Shown here: positions 33,301-39,090 of the stretch, piece after piece
Numbering within the stretch: the stretch's first letter is position 1
Layout: each line of letters opens with the position of its first letter
Assembly (NCBI GenBank): GCA_964547855.1
Contig: CAZJPG010000011.1
Location: 1 to 42,546, forward strand
Direction: 5' to 3'
Source of the DNA: JBAZHE01 sp964547855
GTDB lineage: Bacteria; Patescibacteriota; Patescibacteriia; Patescibacteriales; WJLG01
Length of the DNA stretch: 42,546 bases
Made by a program: the position numbers and the translations under genes
Notes under the pieces: model-generated
Seen by the model: the letters and a program-made list of their open reading frames with translations, nothing else
Database searches by the model: none
What the model was told of the DNA's origin: nothing

Positions 33301-35400
33301 GCCCCAACAGTGACTGCCTTCGACATCAATGCCACTTCCTCATCCTTGATCGTCAACATCAATACTTTCACCGCCACCGACAATGTCTCTGTCACTGGCT
33401 ACCTCGTCAATCAGGTCGCTTCCACCCCATCCCTCTCCGACAGTGCCTGGGAAACTACCCCAACTTCCACCTATACCTTCGCCACCGAAGGAGCCAAGAC
33501 TCTGTATGCCTGGGCCAAGGATGCCGCTGGCAATATCAATTCCTCAATGAGTGATACGGTGATAGTGGATATGACGGCTCCGATAGTTTCTACTTTCACG
33601 ATCCCGACTTATTCAAGTTCAACGGGAGTTTCCATTATTTCTTTAACTGGTTCTGACGGGTCTGGTTCAGGAATTGCCGGTTATTTAGTCAATGAGTCAT
33701 CATTGACTCCATCGATCTCCGATTCGTCTTGGGAAACATCGGCCACCTCGACCTATAATTTTGCCACTGAGGGTAATAAGACACTTTATGCCTGGATAAA
33801 GGATAACGCTGATAATATTTCTAGTAGTTCGAACGATTCTGTCTTAGTCGATGTCACTATCCCAACTGTCGATTCGTTCACAACCCCGGCCACGTCTTCT
33901 TCTTTGATGATCGACATCACCTCTTTCACTGCCTCTGATGCCGGTAGTGGAGTCGTTGGCTACTTGATTAGCGAATCATCTTCAACGCCGTCTCTTTATA
34001 ATGCGAGCTGGGAATCGTCAGCCACTACGACTTATACTTTCAGTTCCTCTGGCACTTCTACTTTGTATGCCTGGGCACGTGACAATGCTGGTAATATCTC
34101 GATCGCAGCTATTTCTTCAGTGGTCGTTATGTTAGATGCTTATAATGTCGGTGGAACGGTTTCCGGTCTTTCTGGTACGGTTGTCTTGCGCAACAATGGT
34201 TATGACGATGTGTCTGTATCGGCCAATGGAGCGTTCGTCTTCCCAACACAAGTTTATGATGGTTTCTCTTATATTGTGGCCGTTTTGACCAATCCTTCCG
34301 GACAGACTTGCTCGGTCTCTAATGGTTCGGGCGTTGTCTCTAGTACTGACGTGACCGATATAGCTATAACTTGCACCACTAATTATGTTCCTCCGAGCAG
34401 TGGTGGTGGCGGAGGAGGCGGTGGTGGAGGAAGTGTTGGTGATTATATCGCTCCGTTCATAACCAATATAATGGCCACATCAACTCCGACATCGACCATT
34501 ATTTCTTGGGTTACCAACGAAGCCGCTAATTCTTTGGTCGAGTATGGCTTGACGACTGGTTATGGTCAGACCTTCTCTTCTGCAGCCTATTCTTTGATAC
34601 ACTCATTGAATATCGTTGGTCTCTTGTCCGATACTATATATCATTACAGGGTTAAGTCGGCCGATTCATACGGCAATACGACCATATCTTTGGATGGTAT
34701 CTTCCATACTTTGATCAACACTATCAGCGGCGACGATACTACGGTTCCAGATACAGAAGTCGAAGAAGGGACAGAGAGCCAAACTACGGATAATACAAAT
34801 TCTCCACGGGTCACCAGCTTGATCGGCGTACCTGGACCACAGGCCGATGCTATAACAAAACAAGAGACCGAAGATCTTTTGACCGATTTGAAGGAAGTTC
34901 CTCTAACTGATATAGAAAAGATCATATATCAAAAGATAGTCGCCCTGGCTGAAAGGACTTTGACGCAAGACGATAAGTACGCCATCGCTTATTTCATTCA
35001 CTATGGCACACCTACTACCGTAATTATTGGTGCTGGCGAAAGAGGCGGCTCTATCGCTTCTTTCCGTGCAGCCTTCGGAAGATTGCCTAATAGCTTCCTT
35101 GACTGGCAGGACGTCATCAAGATAGCTAATGGAAGGTGGCCGACGCAAAGGAGTCAAAGCGCCGAAGAAAAGGCTAGGTTGAAATTTAAGAAGATATATC
35201 TTAGAGATCCAAATATGAAAGATGCCCATGACAATGCCGGTGTTACTGTCATGGCCTACGGTCTTAGACCAGCACAGAGAAGCCTGGAAAGCGAAAAAGC
35301 CTCTATTAAGAGCTTTAAGTATATCTACAAGAAGAATCCAGCTACGGCCGAGGAGTGGGACATCGTTCGCGCCATAGCTTATTCTGGGGCCAAGCGATAG
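21397..35400 (+). CDS. Giant modular secreted surface protein (4667 aa)
   Basis: One uninterrupted frame. Residues 1-45 form a signal or membrane anchor. Approximate order: LamG-like lectin fold (87-200, resuming 475-581) split by a 7-unit YRYDGG-TTW repeat block; beta-helix module 1 (642-1068); FN3-like units; a WTDDxQLLDW module twice (1377-1567, 1748-1935); beta-helix 2 (2030-2461); Ig-like units with GYL-x-TES...LYAWVKD, two of them split by 7-unit WSEVRPAGD/SxDGS blocks (2582-2887, 2982-3288); beta-helix 3 (3447-3870); more FN3 and Ig-like units; a poly-Gly linker (about 4335-4345); FN3; and a C-terminal block with three ~42-aa helical repeats ending in AIAYSGAKR. The beta-helix modules each end in WDIG(S/A)DE. 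It probably forms a long fibre for adhesion to a host or particle; this is inference. Composition alternates between C-ending and A/T-ending codons. Confidence 0.93.
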   Translation: MLVKNKRKLTKANVVGVLALFLAIGCFSFLLLSTNRFSAAAFFSWVQNLWTGEATSTLAVYPANENNWSHYSSSTNIDFSSQVATSGLVSYWSFDGDTNDDFGTNDGVASGSPTYATGTQGQALSLDGNDDYIEIPHDSSLDLTASFTISAWVKKGEDWRQQTILSKGGNYALAIGEDNRPYFEIIDGSETNDGIGIGITARSFSIVYDGTIYRDSNADYNIYRYDGGTTWTSVGELPLPARTATVYNGKLFVGLSSVSGCNDDATARVYRYDGGTTWTDLGNLGNGGGGESSCEVNALVVYEGDLYAGVYNEARVYRYEGGTTWTDVGEGGYFGLTVYDGSIYGVRYGNNDIVRYDGGSTWTNIGGSFNGAARTINVFDNKMYVRSVDGYVYSYDGSSWVDAGLMTISTSSAQDDSFITYNNKLYGSDNGAMYRYDGGTSWTNISGSAGLGMVVYQGRIWSGYTTLFYGNGAAAYAGKEIGDNGFMEVLNNESETGDHFVNLAATYNGSVLNLYLDGEMVASTSYSMDIGTSSEPLRIGQGWGSNRGGRSKSGEDSFRGLIDEVRIYNRALSAEEIVGNYKAEKYGENGLFLTSSSSSITHTSDSDFNGTTASTSISSGNISLEYVGGVADDTPYSFVGTATPIFRSVGPSNDNELASGTASFTIDIDSAGNAVFSGDSLPSNVGVGDAVVYDTNDDNVIDSSDGILFIHSRTDNNNYVLRTESGLSTIASATSGNDTWFVYRSYTSLANAESGTVNTSIPVAFDSWSNGRDLVTNNEIWNIACYGDAADTQAVTVSGWNTATSTYLRIFTPFLSSEVGVSQRHDGVWNDGRYYLQPQNDVNCIEVNNSYVRIEGLQIYFSYSNTAYVYSVLISGGIENYVSNSIMRGPNFVTGTYDGGFRVTSLSAGSNYLYNSTIYDWVDSGYHGYGVAQSSTNTNNKLYVYNVTVANSGYGFWGAETAGKFYIKNSIAQDCVDGFVNVFVSSSTDYNISDISGDAINDSFSGGYTKVSFVSSSTKDFRLSVNDVSAKDRGADLSLDSYLSFSYDINKEVRPSGYVWDIGSDEYSGYVASGTYTSLPLSIANIDFGVASWTTSIATGTSLKFRTGTTSDMADAPTWSSCYEYWNGYDISNSSCVTDGQPYLQYQVGLSTINKWVSPVFSDITIYYDNYHASGSIVSSAFDWGEDAATMNGLSWTELVLANTNITTSLRTASTSGNLNSTSWFAVDRGDCSIVSGNASCGSSAISSGMQDGIDDRFVQYRVDLSSAGFYSPVLSEMMLTSEWGTSICNGSICDVSSSTSKISATISWTTLYDATSTLEYGTTLSYGFATSSDVATTSHSFVINGLVASTTYYFKITSTDATSTASSSKSFLTKPNMLGLNAAKVVWLDATHVRVTYDWTDDAQLLDWYPTLDADITRGDSTVTIQSGSTDIRSMIWDYRMMVSEVDTNAAAGASHHINIYSNLNDVWYGQFYAPSQSLGHVWNDWGSFWSTGDSSGAPLITDSSWNEYIIQASSTDLRCWTSASSTWYQSSGVYYPVYDKRLALGAYGGSSEYGLTTITGEVESLSLIDNVSSSTFSNSAILSFTTDAPASSTIEYGTSLSFGLSTSSSDYLYDHDFSVSGLEKDVLYYFRIKATDILGNSVSSDVYTFTPQDDYMAPVIASTSYFTGSTSATIYWATNEPATSTVQYGPTNGYGFSSSSDVFATDHSINIDGLSLGNTYHFKVLSSDASGNLSSSTDESFVTKDLFPEIKYHQAGWINTSTVRFIYDWTDDDQLLDWSSTTNTSLTRGTSTVTISGGGVDVLAMIWNQTMAASRLSASVSTPFSSHVNYYTNLDGSWAGVTAFPNPSIGNVWIDSYKFWVLNGSTNNYSSDMDVRGFHNYEFKISPTLVKSWTDADGIWYQRADSYSPSTDGYIALGAYGGTSYYGQVIMEGQLPPASSISSVATSTDASSVDISWTTDGFADSLIEYGTTLSYGSSFSDSSYIHSHSFTLSGLSGNTNYYYSITSTDVYGDSVVYTGSFQTANYPSATPIYRSVGPSNTNELASGTATALLTIDASGNATFSGTTIPNNVGVGDAIVYDTDNSNTITSADDIVFIHGRSSSTAYTVKTQFGANTATTTTANDTWFVYRAYTSLFNAEASVNNTSILPSYDSWSNGKDISYQTGSNEVWNIACYGDAVDTTQVTINDWSTAADNYIRIYTPTSTSEVGISQRHNGVWDDSKYNMSVSYTVSSGVMIDIRENYVFVSGLQTKLTSSYSDYSLAIRNIGQGGEVVVSNNIVWGVLTGSGSGLGIAAQVSSYGDYEVYNNIVYGFLNGTNDGRAITSCNNGSGSNYFYNNTTFGNYIGFDNGCGADPILKNNISYNNTNDFWGAMSASSTNNAYVGGSAPGSSNLNISAYASTSVFIDPASGDFRIRGDSPAVDQGADLSADKYLSFGKDIQGQSRPNNIAWDIGADEYYDEYAPVITSFTIPSVSSSTTIAINSFGATDDVAVTGYIITESATTPSLLDSRWETLATTTYAFVLSGRRTLYAWVKDGNDNISAYASSTILVDTSAPFVSEFNIGKISSSSVISINTFSGLNDYSWSEANVHQDWTTFSMSADGSVVLGGSYYGYSLYLSSNYGIDWEQVEPVSVPWLTSAMSADGSTIVAGGANYSRLYLSTTTGSTWHEIRPIGDVSVEWDTLSISPDGSVLLAGVQGGRLYISTSTGATWKEIRPAGDVNKNWQLSSISSDGSVMVVGVNGGRLYRSVNGGKNWSEIQPAGSTDKTWWASSISYDGSVIVVGVNGGRLYISTNSGVSWNEVRPNGDIDVSWYTSSLSSSGSTIFVGTAPGRSYVSRDYGVSWNEVGPNGDNDTYWEGSAMSSDGSLIVTGGMTSNSIYIGSNETSDISGYLLTETINTPSIFDLDWSLVPENTYDFVSDGVKYLYAWVKDEVGNVSTPSRSSIFIDSSLPNISLFSVAPYSTSSIVKIDNINAVDSNMNINWSETMPAGNADMAWRSSVFSADGTTVLAGAYYGRLYVSTTTGLIWSEVRPAGDVDRNWSTISMSLDNNTIISGAFGGRLYLSTSTGRLWSEVRPAGNSNQTWSTTAMSSNGSTILAGVNNGRLYLSANGGKNWTEQIPAGSVNKFWKSSAMSDDGLIIIVGAQYGRLYFSSNGGDSWSEVRPVGDVDMWWNTISISADGSVIIAGVNNGTSGRLYISTDSGNSWSETMPAGNVNRTWSSSAISDNGGVMVVAAYGGLIYVSFDHGLNWMESAVNDYSDMNWQTLSISGDGLDIISGVSTGRAYLGKDLLHYILSESSSAPSIYDAGWTIGAPDSYTFASAGSKTLYAWAMDNAKNVSLSTSTDILVDDSAPTVTAFTIPSGYGSLIVPISTFTASDDNAVTGYLVTNTASTPSLFDTAWEVTPTSTYIFATEGAKTLYAWAKDAAGNISSSMSDTVTVTIPPATPIYRSVGPSNTNELASGTATALLTIDASGNATFSGTTIPNNVGVGDAIVYDSNNDNILGSSDDVVFIHGRDSGTSYSVRDQFGNLSATTTSANDTWALYRSYTSLFNAEAGTINASIPVSFDVWSDGRDLTASTGANEIWNIACYGDGIDATAVDINGWTTSADDYIKMYTPTSTSEVGVSQRHNGVWDDAKYSIQATNSGSVVYNTGNNHLRIDGLQIGIILSDNSDWHAAMAAGNAPDFHFSNNIVRGNITGSSQYSIGVAFDNSSSAYVWNNIIYGFVNGGNVEYGIFSTASNAYIYSNTIFNSQTGISANGIDVMVKNNLIFGSSDSFNGTLDASSTNNAYSEGADLGSSGLDISGYASTSVFMDPANNDFRIRYDSPVRDMGADLSSDLNLAFSTDIEGQSRPYGASWDIGADEFNPASDIIVPVISSISTSTATTSVTITFSTDEMSTSTVYYGTTTSYGYSSTTDTIATSNIIYISNLSASTTYYFYIEATDGFGNTSTSTSDTFTTSGADNTAPTVTAFDINATSSSLIVNINTFTATDNVSVTGYLVNQVASTPSLSDSAWETTPTSTYTFATEGAKTLYAWAKDAAGNINSSMSDTVIVDMTAPIVSTFTIPTYSSSTGVSIISLTGSDGSGSGIAGYLVNESSLTPSISDSSWETSATSTYNFATEGNKTLYAWIKDNADNISSSSNDSVLVDVTIPTVDSFTTPATSSSLMIDITSFTASDAGSGVVGYLISESSSTPSLYNASWESSATTTYTFSSSGTSTLYAWARDNAGNISIAAISSVVVMLDAYNVGGTVSGLSGTVVLRNNGYDDVSVSANGAFVFPTQVYDGFSYIVAVLTNPSGQTCSVSNGSGVVSSTDVTDIAITCTTNYVPPSSGGGGGGGGGGSVGDYIAPFITNIMATSTPTSTIISWVTNEAANSLVEYGLTTGYGQTFSSAAYSLIHSLNIVGLLSDTIYHYRVKSADSYGNTTISLDGIFHTLINTISGDDTTVPDTEVEEGTESQTTDNTNSPRVTSLIGVPGPQADAITKQETEDLLTDLKEVPLTDIEKIIYQKIVALAERTLTQDDKYAIAYFIHYGTPTTVIIGAGERGGSIASFRAAFGRLPNSFLDWQDVIKIANGRWPTQRSQSAEEKARLKFKKIYLRDPNMKDAHDNAGVTVMAYGLRPAQRSLESEKASIKSFKYIYKKNPATAEEWDIVRAIAYSGAKR

Positions 35401-35422
35401 TAGTTTAATCAGACACAATATA

Positions 35423-35452
35423 AGCCGTCGACTTATTAGTTGGCGGTTTTTA
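35423..35452 (+). terminator. Terminator of the giant gene
   Basis: CCGTCGAC pairs with GTTGGCGG (two wobbles, 6-nt loop), followed by TTTTTATTT. Confidence 0.65.
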
Positions 35453-35524
35453 TTTAGTTAAATAAATATTACCACCTAATTGGTTTATGCATTAAAAGCA
35501 TATCTATCTATCTATTTTTTAACT

Positions 35525-35696
35525 CTCTCGCCAACAACTTCCCAGTCATGCAAAATTCTGTGCGATTTTTTCCTTGCGGATCGTTTCGCTTCTGGAAAAA
35601 TCTGCCAACTCGCCAAAGGCTCAAACAAGATTTTTCCTAGTCGCTCAACTAAAAATCGCTACGAATTTTGAAATCCTGGAAAATTGTCGGCGAGAG
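35525..35696. repeat. Nested palindromic element E2
   Basis: The arms 35525-35570 and 35651-35696 pair over 46 positions with about ten mismatches. Inside is a perfect 10-bp stem (35594-35603 with 35628-35637) around CGCCAAAGGC. The same core and layout occur in E1 at 167-310. Nothing coding is supported in 35401-35997. Confidence 0.75.
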
Positions 35697-35749
35697 CGAT
35701 AAAGTTTGTAAAAAAATTATTGTTAACTTTCTTCAGTAAATTATGCAAG

Positions 35750-35892
35750 GGGGTAATGGTGATCTTAAAAAAGCTTCCGTTCGTCAGAATTGCTTGGTTT
35801 TTCCTGAAAGGAAAAAATTCTGACGAAGCGGTAGAGTGAATTTTCGCCGCTGGAGCGAAAATGAACGTCTTTTTTAAGGTCACTATTACCCC
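35750..35892. repeat. Nested palindromic element E3 (three-way junction)
   Basis: A 24-bp outer stem (35750-35773 with 35869-35892, two G-U pairs, no mismatch) encloses two hairpins. One is 12 bp (35780-35791 with 35816-35827) with a further TTTTTCC/GGAAAAA stem inside. The other is 8 bp (35840-35847 with 35855-35862). CGCTGGAGCG in the second hairpin is the reverse complement of CGCTCCAGCG in E1. Confidence 0.8.
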
Positions 35893-35945
35893 ATGTACGG
35901 GTAAAGTTTCCATGGTTTTACACCGTATATATTTTAAAAGATAAC

Positions 35946-35977
35946 AAAAACCGCCAGCCAACAAGCCAGCGGTTTTT
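35946..35977 (-). terminator. Terminator of pps
   Basis: AAAAACCGC pairs with GCGGTTTTT, 20 bp beyond the pps stop on the minus strand; A/T-rich flanks allow use in both directions. Confidence 0.75.
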
Positions 35978-35997
35978 GATATAGTCTTCTTTTTTGA

Positions 35998-38367
35998 TTA
36001 TCTTTTCTTCTTTTCGACCTTCAATACATTCATGGTCGTGTCGATGACGGTGTCTGGTATCAATGAGATGGAGTCGATACCTTCCTTAACTAAGAATTCG
36101 ACGAAATCAGGGAAATCAGACGGAGCCTGGCCGCAAATGCCGACTTTTCGTTTAGCTTTTTTAGCGGCCTTGATCAGGTGTCTTATCATTATCTTTACTG
36201 ATTCATTCTTTTCATTAGAGGTCCCGACGACTCCGAGCGTTCCGGCGTCGCGATCGATACCGAGCATGAGCTGGGTGAGATCGTTGGAGCCGATAGAGAA
36301 GCCATCGAATTCTTTGGCGAATTGATCGGCTAAAATGATGTTTGTCGGAATTTCGGCCATGACATAGATCTGCAATTTATTCTTTCCGCGAACCAAACCG
36401 TGTTTAGCCATAATGGCTTTGACCTTTTGTCCTTCTTCGACGGTGCGGCAGAAGGGGATCATGATCTTGAGATTGGTCAGCCCCATCTCGTCGCGGACTT
36501 TCTTCATGGCCTTGCACTCTAGGTCGAAGGCTGGGACGAACTTTGGTGTGTAGTAGCGGTTAGCTCCTCTCCAACCGATCATCGGGTTAGACTCGATCGG
36601 CTCATATTCCTTACCACCGATCAAGTTGGCGTATTCATTGCTCTTAAAGTCGGACAGGCGGATGATGCAGTCTTTCGGATAGACCGAGGCGGCGATAGTA
36701 GCTACGCCTTCGGTCATCTTGTCTACGAAGAATTTGGTTTTATCTTTATATCCGACCGTGATCTTGTCGATCTCTTTCTTGACGGCTGGTGACTGCTTAT
36801 CGTAATTGATTAAGGCTAGTGGGTGTATCTTGATGAAGTTGTTGATGATGAATTCCAAGCGAGCTAGCCCGATGCCGTCGTTAGGAACGAAGGAAGTGGC
36901 CAAGGCTCTGTCTGGTTCACCGACGTTCATCATGATCATCGTTTTCGGTCTCTTGAGATTCTTTACATTGGTCTTCGTCACCTTGAACGGCATAATGCCC
37001 TTATAGACATAGCCGCGATCTCCTTCGGCACAGGAAACAGTGACCTTATCGCCGCTTTTTAGCTTGCTAGAGCCGTTGTTTGTTCCGACGATGCAAGGAA
37101 TGCCCATTTCGCGGGAGATGATAGCGGCATGACAGGTGCGTCCGCCTTTGTCAGTGATGATGGCCGAGGCAATTTTCATAATCGGTTCCCAATCCGGGTC
37201 GGTCATGTCTGTGACCAAGACTTGTCCAGGTTTGAAGGATTTGATGCCGGAGACATCCATGATGCGATTGACTATTCCGGCGCCGACCTTGTTACCTACG
37301 GACTGTCCTTGTACTAGGACCGCTCCTTTTTTACCCAAAGAATACTTTTCAATGATGTTATAGTCGCGTTGGCTATTGACTGTCTCCGGTCTGGCTTGGA
37401 TTATGTAGAGCTTGCGATCGCGACCATCCAAAGCCCATTCCATGTCCATCGGTTTATTGTAGTGCTTTTCGATCTCGATGGCCCAGTCGGCTAATTGTAG
37501 AGCCTCTTTGTCGGTTATGGAAGGCTTGGCTTGATCGGCAGGGGAGACCTTCTGTTGTTTGACTGGTTTGTCTTTATCGTTGTTATAGACCATGCGCAGG
37601 TCTTTCTTGCCAAGAGAGCGAGAGATGATGGCGCGGGTTGGTTTGAAGACTAAGAACTCATCAGGATTCACGCGACCCTGCACGATGTTTTCTCCTAGGC
37701 CGTATATAGAGTGAACGAGCACAGTGTTTTTAAAACCAGATTCGGTATCGATGGAAAACATGACTCCAGAGCAGCCTAGGTCGGAGCGGACCATGACCTG
37801 GATACCGACCGATAAGGCTATCTTAAAACGGTCAAAACCTTTGTCGGCGCGATAGGAGATAGCACGGTTGGTGAACAAAGAGGCGATACATTCTTTTGTA
37901 GCTTCTATGACTTGTTCTGCGCCGCGGATATTCAAGAAGGTCTCTTGCTGACCGGCGAAAGAGGCGTCAGGTAAATCTTCAGCAGTGGCCGATGAGCGCA
38001 CGGCGACGTCTAAAACGCTTCGTCCTTCTGATTTACAGAGTTTATGATAAGCATCAGCTATTTCTTTTTTTAAGTCTTCTGGCAGTTCGGCGTCCATAAT
38101 GGCTTGCCTAACCTCTTTGCCATGCTCCATTAAGTTGGCGACATTTTTGGTGTTTAAATCTTCCAGGATTTCTTTGATTCTTTTATTTAAGCCGGATTTA
38201 TCCAAGAAGTAATCATAGGCAAAAGCAGTGGTGGCAAAACCATTAGGGACGCGAATGCCTTTTTTCTTCAGTTTGGAATACATTTCGCCCAGGGAAGCGT
38301 TTTTGCCGCCAACCTGTGGGACGTCTTTGATGCGCAGTTCTTCGAAGAATTTTACGAATTTTGACAT
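35998..38367 (-). CDS. ppsA: Phosphoenolpyruvate synthase
   Basis: PEP synthase converts pyruvate, ATP and water to PEP, AMP and phosphate, the entry step of gluconeogenesis. The N-terminal ATP-binding domain has VGGKNASLGEM and VRSSATAEDLPDASFAGQQ. The phosphohistidine domain has GGRTCHAAIISREMGIP, with the catalytic His near residue 413. The C-terminal PEP/pyruvate barrel has GSNDLTQL and GICGQAPSDFPD. The start MSKFVKFFEEL at 38367 gives 789 aa; an upstream in-frame ATG at 38409 would add 14 residues read from a CGAGCGAAGCG-type repeat and is rejected. It lies 50 bp after the DUF4870-type gene on the same strand, probably in one transcript. Confidence 0.96.
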   Translation of the reverse strand: MSKFVKFFEELRIKDVPQVGGKNASLGEMYSKLKKKGIRVPNGFATTAFAYDYFLDKSGLNKRIKEILEDLNTKNVANLMEHGKEVRQAIMDAELPEDLKKEIADAYHKLCKSEGRSVLDVAVRSSATAEDLPDASFAGQQETFLNIRGAEQVIEATKECIASLFTNRAISYRADKGFDRFKIALSVGIQVMVRSDLGCSGVMFSIDTESGFKNTVLVHSIYGLGENIVQGRVNPDEFLVFKPTRAIISRSLGKKDLRMVYNNDKDKPVKQQKVSPADQAKPSITDKEALQLADWAIEIEKHYNKPMDMEWALDGRDRKLYIIQARPETVNSQRDYNIIEKYSLGKKGAVLVQGQSVGNKVGAGIVNRIMDVSGIKSFKPGQVLVTDMTDPDWEPIMKIASAIITDKGGRTCHAAIISREMGIPCIVGTNNGSSKLKSGDKVTVSCAEGDRGYVYKGIMPFKVTKTNVKNLKRPKTMIMMNVGEPDRALATSFVPNDGIGLARLEFIINNFIKIHPLALINYDKQSPAVKKEIDKITVGYKDKTKFFVDKMTEGVATIAASVYPKDCIIRLSDFKSNEYANLIGGKEYEPIESNPMIGWRGANRYYTPKFVPAFDLECKAMKKVRDEMGLTNLKIMIPFCRTVEEGQKVKAIMAKHGLVRGKNKLQIYVMAEIPTNIILADQFAKEFDGFSIGSNDLTQLMLGIDRDAGTLGVVGTSNEKNESVKIMIRHLIKAAKKAKRKVGICGQAPSDFPDFVEFLVKEGIDSISLIPDTVIDTTMNVLKVEKKKR

Positions 38368-38417
38368 AATTGTCTGTCGTTGCGAGCGAAGCGGCTTGGC
38401 TTTACTCACTTATAATT

Positions 38418-38744
38418 TTAGATTTTTATTTTTTGGCTATATTCGTATAAATAGGGGATCTTCCAGTATTCGCCAGCCAGAACCTTTAGGATACCGATAA
38501 TAGATATCAATACCGCGGCTAAACCCAGAAGCCAGCCAATGACAGGGATCCAGGCCACTAATCCGACGATTGTCTGGACTATGAACAGGATCAATCCTTG
38601 TTTGGCATGGAACTGGCAGAATTTAGAGTCGCGCTTAAGTAGTAGCGGCACGAGGAACAAAATGTGAATGTAGGATAGGACAGCAACGAACTTGTTGTCC
38701 TCGACATCTTTGTCGATAGTCGTTTTTTCTTTGTTTTCGCTCAT
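38418..38744 (-). CDS. DUF4870/Tic20-like small membrane protein
   Basis: This 108-aa protein has a charged cytoplasmic start (MSENKEKTTIDKDVEDN) followed by three hydrophobic segments. The motif FCQFHAKQGLILF at about residues 42-54 is typical of the DUF4870 family. Function is unknown. It precedes pps on the same strand, but no functional link is established. An extended -10 promoter lies about 45 bp upstream. Confidence 0.85.
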   Translation of the reverse strand: MSENKEKTTIDKDVEDNKFVAVLSYIHILFLVPLLLKRDSKFCQFHAKQGLILFIVQTIVGLVAWIPVIGWLLGLAAVLISIIGILKVLAGEYWKIPYLYEYSQKIKI

Positions 38745-38788
38745 AAAAGCGTAATTTATTTAGAGAGTTAATTAATGGTTGTATTATA

Positions 38789-38797
38789 ATTATAGCA
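38789..38797 (-). promoter_or_regulatory. Extended -10 promoter of the DUF4870 gene and pps
   Basis: On the minus strand, TGCTATAAT is a perfect extended -10; the -35 position is poor. The leader would be about 38 nt. Confidence 0.65.
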
Positions 38798-38806
38798 CGA
38801 AAATGG

Positions 38807-38850
38807 CATTCATTGAATATTGAATAGCGAATATTGAATATTGAATTTTT
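38807..38850. repeat. Simple repeat of GAATATT units
   Basis: CATTGAATATTGAATAGCGA and the following bases repeat TTGAATA-type words. A reverse-complement version (TATTCAAAATTCAGTATTCA) lies at about 38942-38961. No gene is seen in 38745-38976 apart from promoters. Confidence 0.7.
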
Positions 38851-38908
38851 TAGTAAAATTGGTTATTCTTAATTAAGTATTTGTCGATGGGCGTTTTATT
38901 CAGAGAGT

Positions 38909-38937
38909 TTGACTAAATGCCCCATGTAACGTATTAT
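38909..38937 (+). promoter_or_regulatory. Sigma70 promoter of tRNA-Leu and tyrS
   Basis: TTGACT (38909-38914), exactly 17 bp, and TATTAT (38932-38937), each one mismatch from consensus. The start would be near 38944, about 33 nt before tRNA-Leu. Confidence 0.75.
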
Positions 38938-38976
38938 TTAGTATTCAAAATTCAGTATTCATTATTCATCGTTTAC

Positions 38977-39058
38977 GCAGACGTGGCGGAACTGGTATAC
39001 GCGCGTGCCTTAGGAGCACGTGGAGCAATCCATGAGGGTTCAAGTCCCTCCGTCTGCA
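38977..39058 (+). tRNA. tRNA-Leu (anticodon TAG)
   Basis: It has acceptor GCAGACG/CGTCTGC, anticodon stem CGTGC/GCACG with loop CTTAGGA, a long variable arm (TGGAGCAATCCA), T-arm GAGGG-TTCAAGT-CCCTC, and discriminator A, as expected for Leu. CCA is not encoded. It lies 32 bp before tyrS, with no terminator between. Confidence 0.96.
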
Positions 39059-39090
39059 CATTTGGCAGCTAAAAATTAAAAGTTAAACGT

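Noticed and set aside
34903..35418. 171-aa minus-strand frame over the end of the giant gene
   Set aside because: It is antisense to a conserved-looking C-terminal repeat block and shares its terminator region by chance.
35480..35964. Short frames in the region after the giant gene (35480-35671 plus, 35659-35964 minus)
   Set aside because: They cover the nested palindromes E2 and E3 and have no ribosome site or recognisable protein features.
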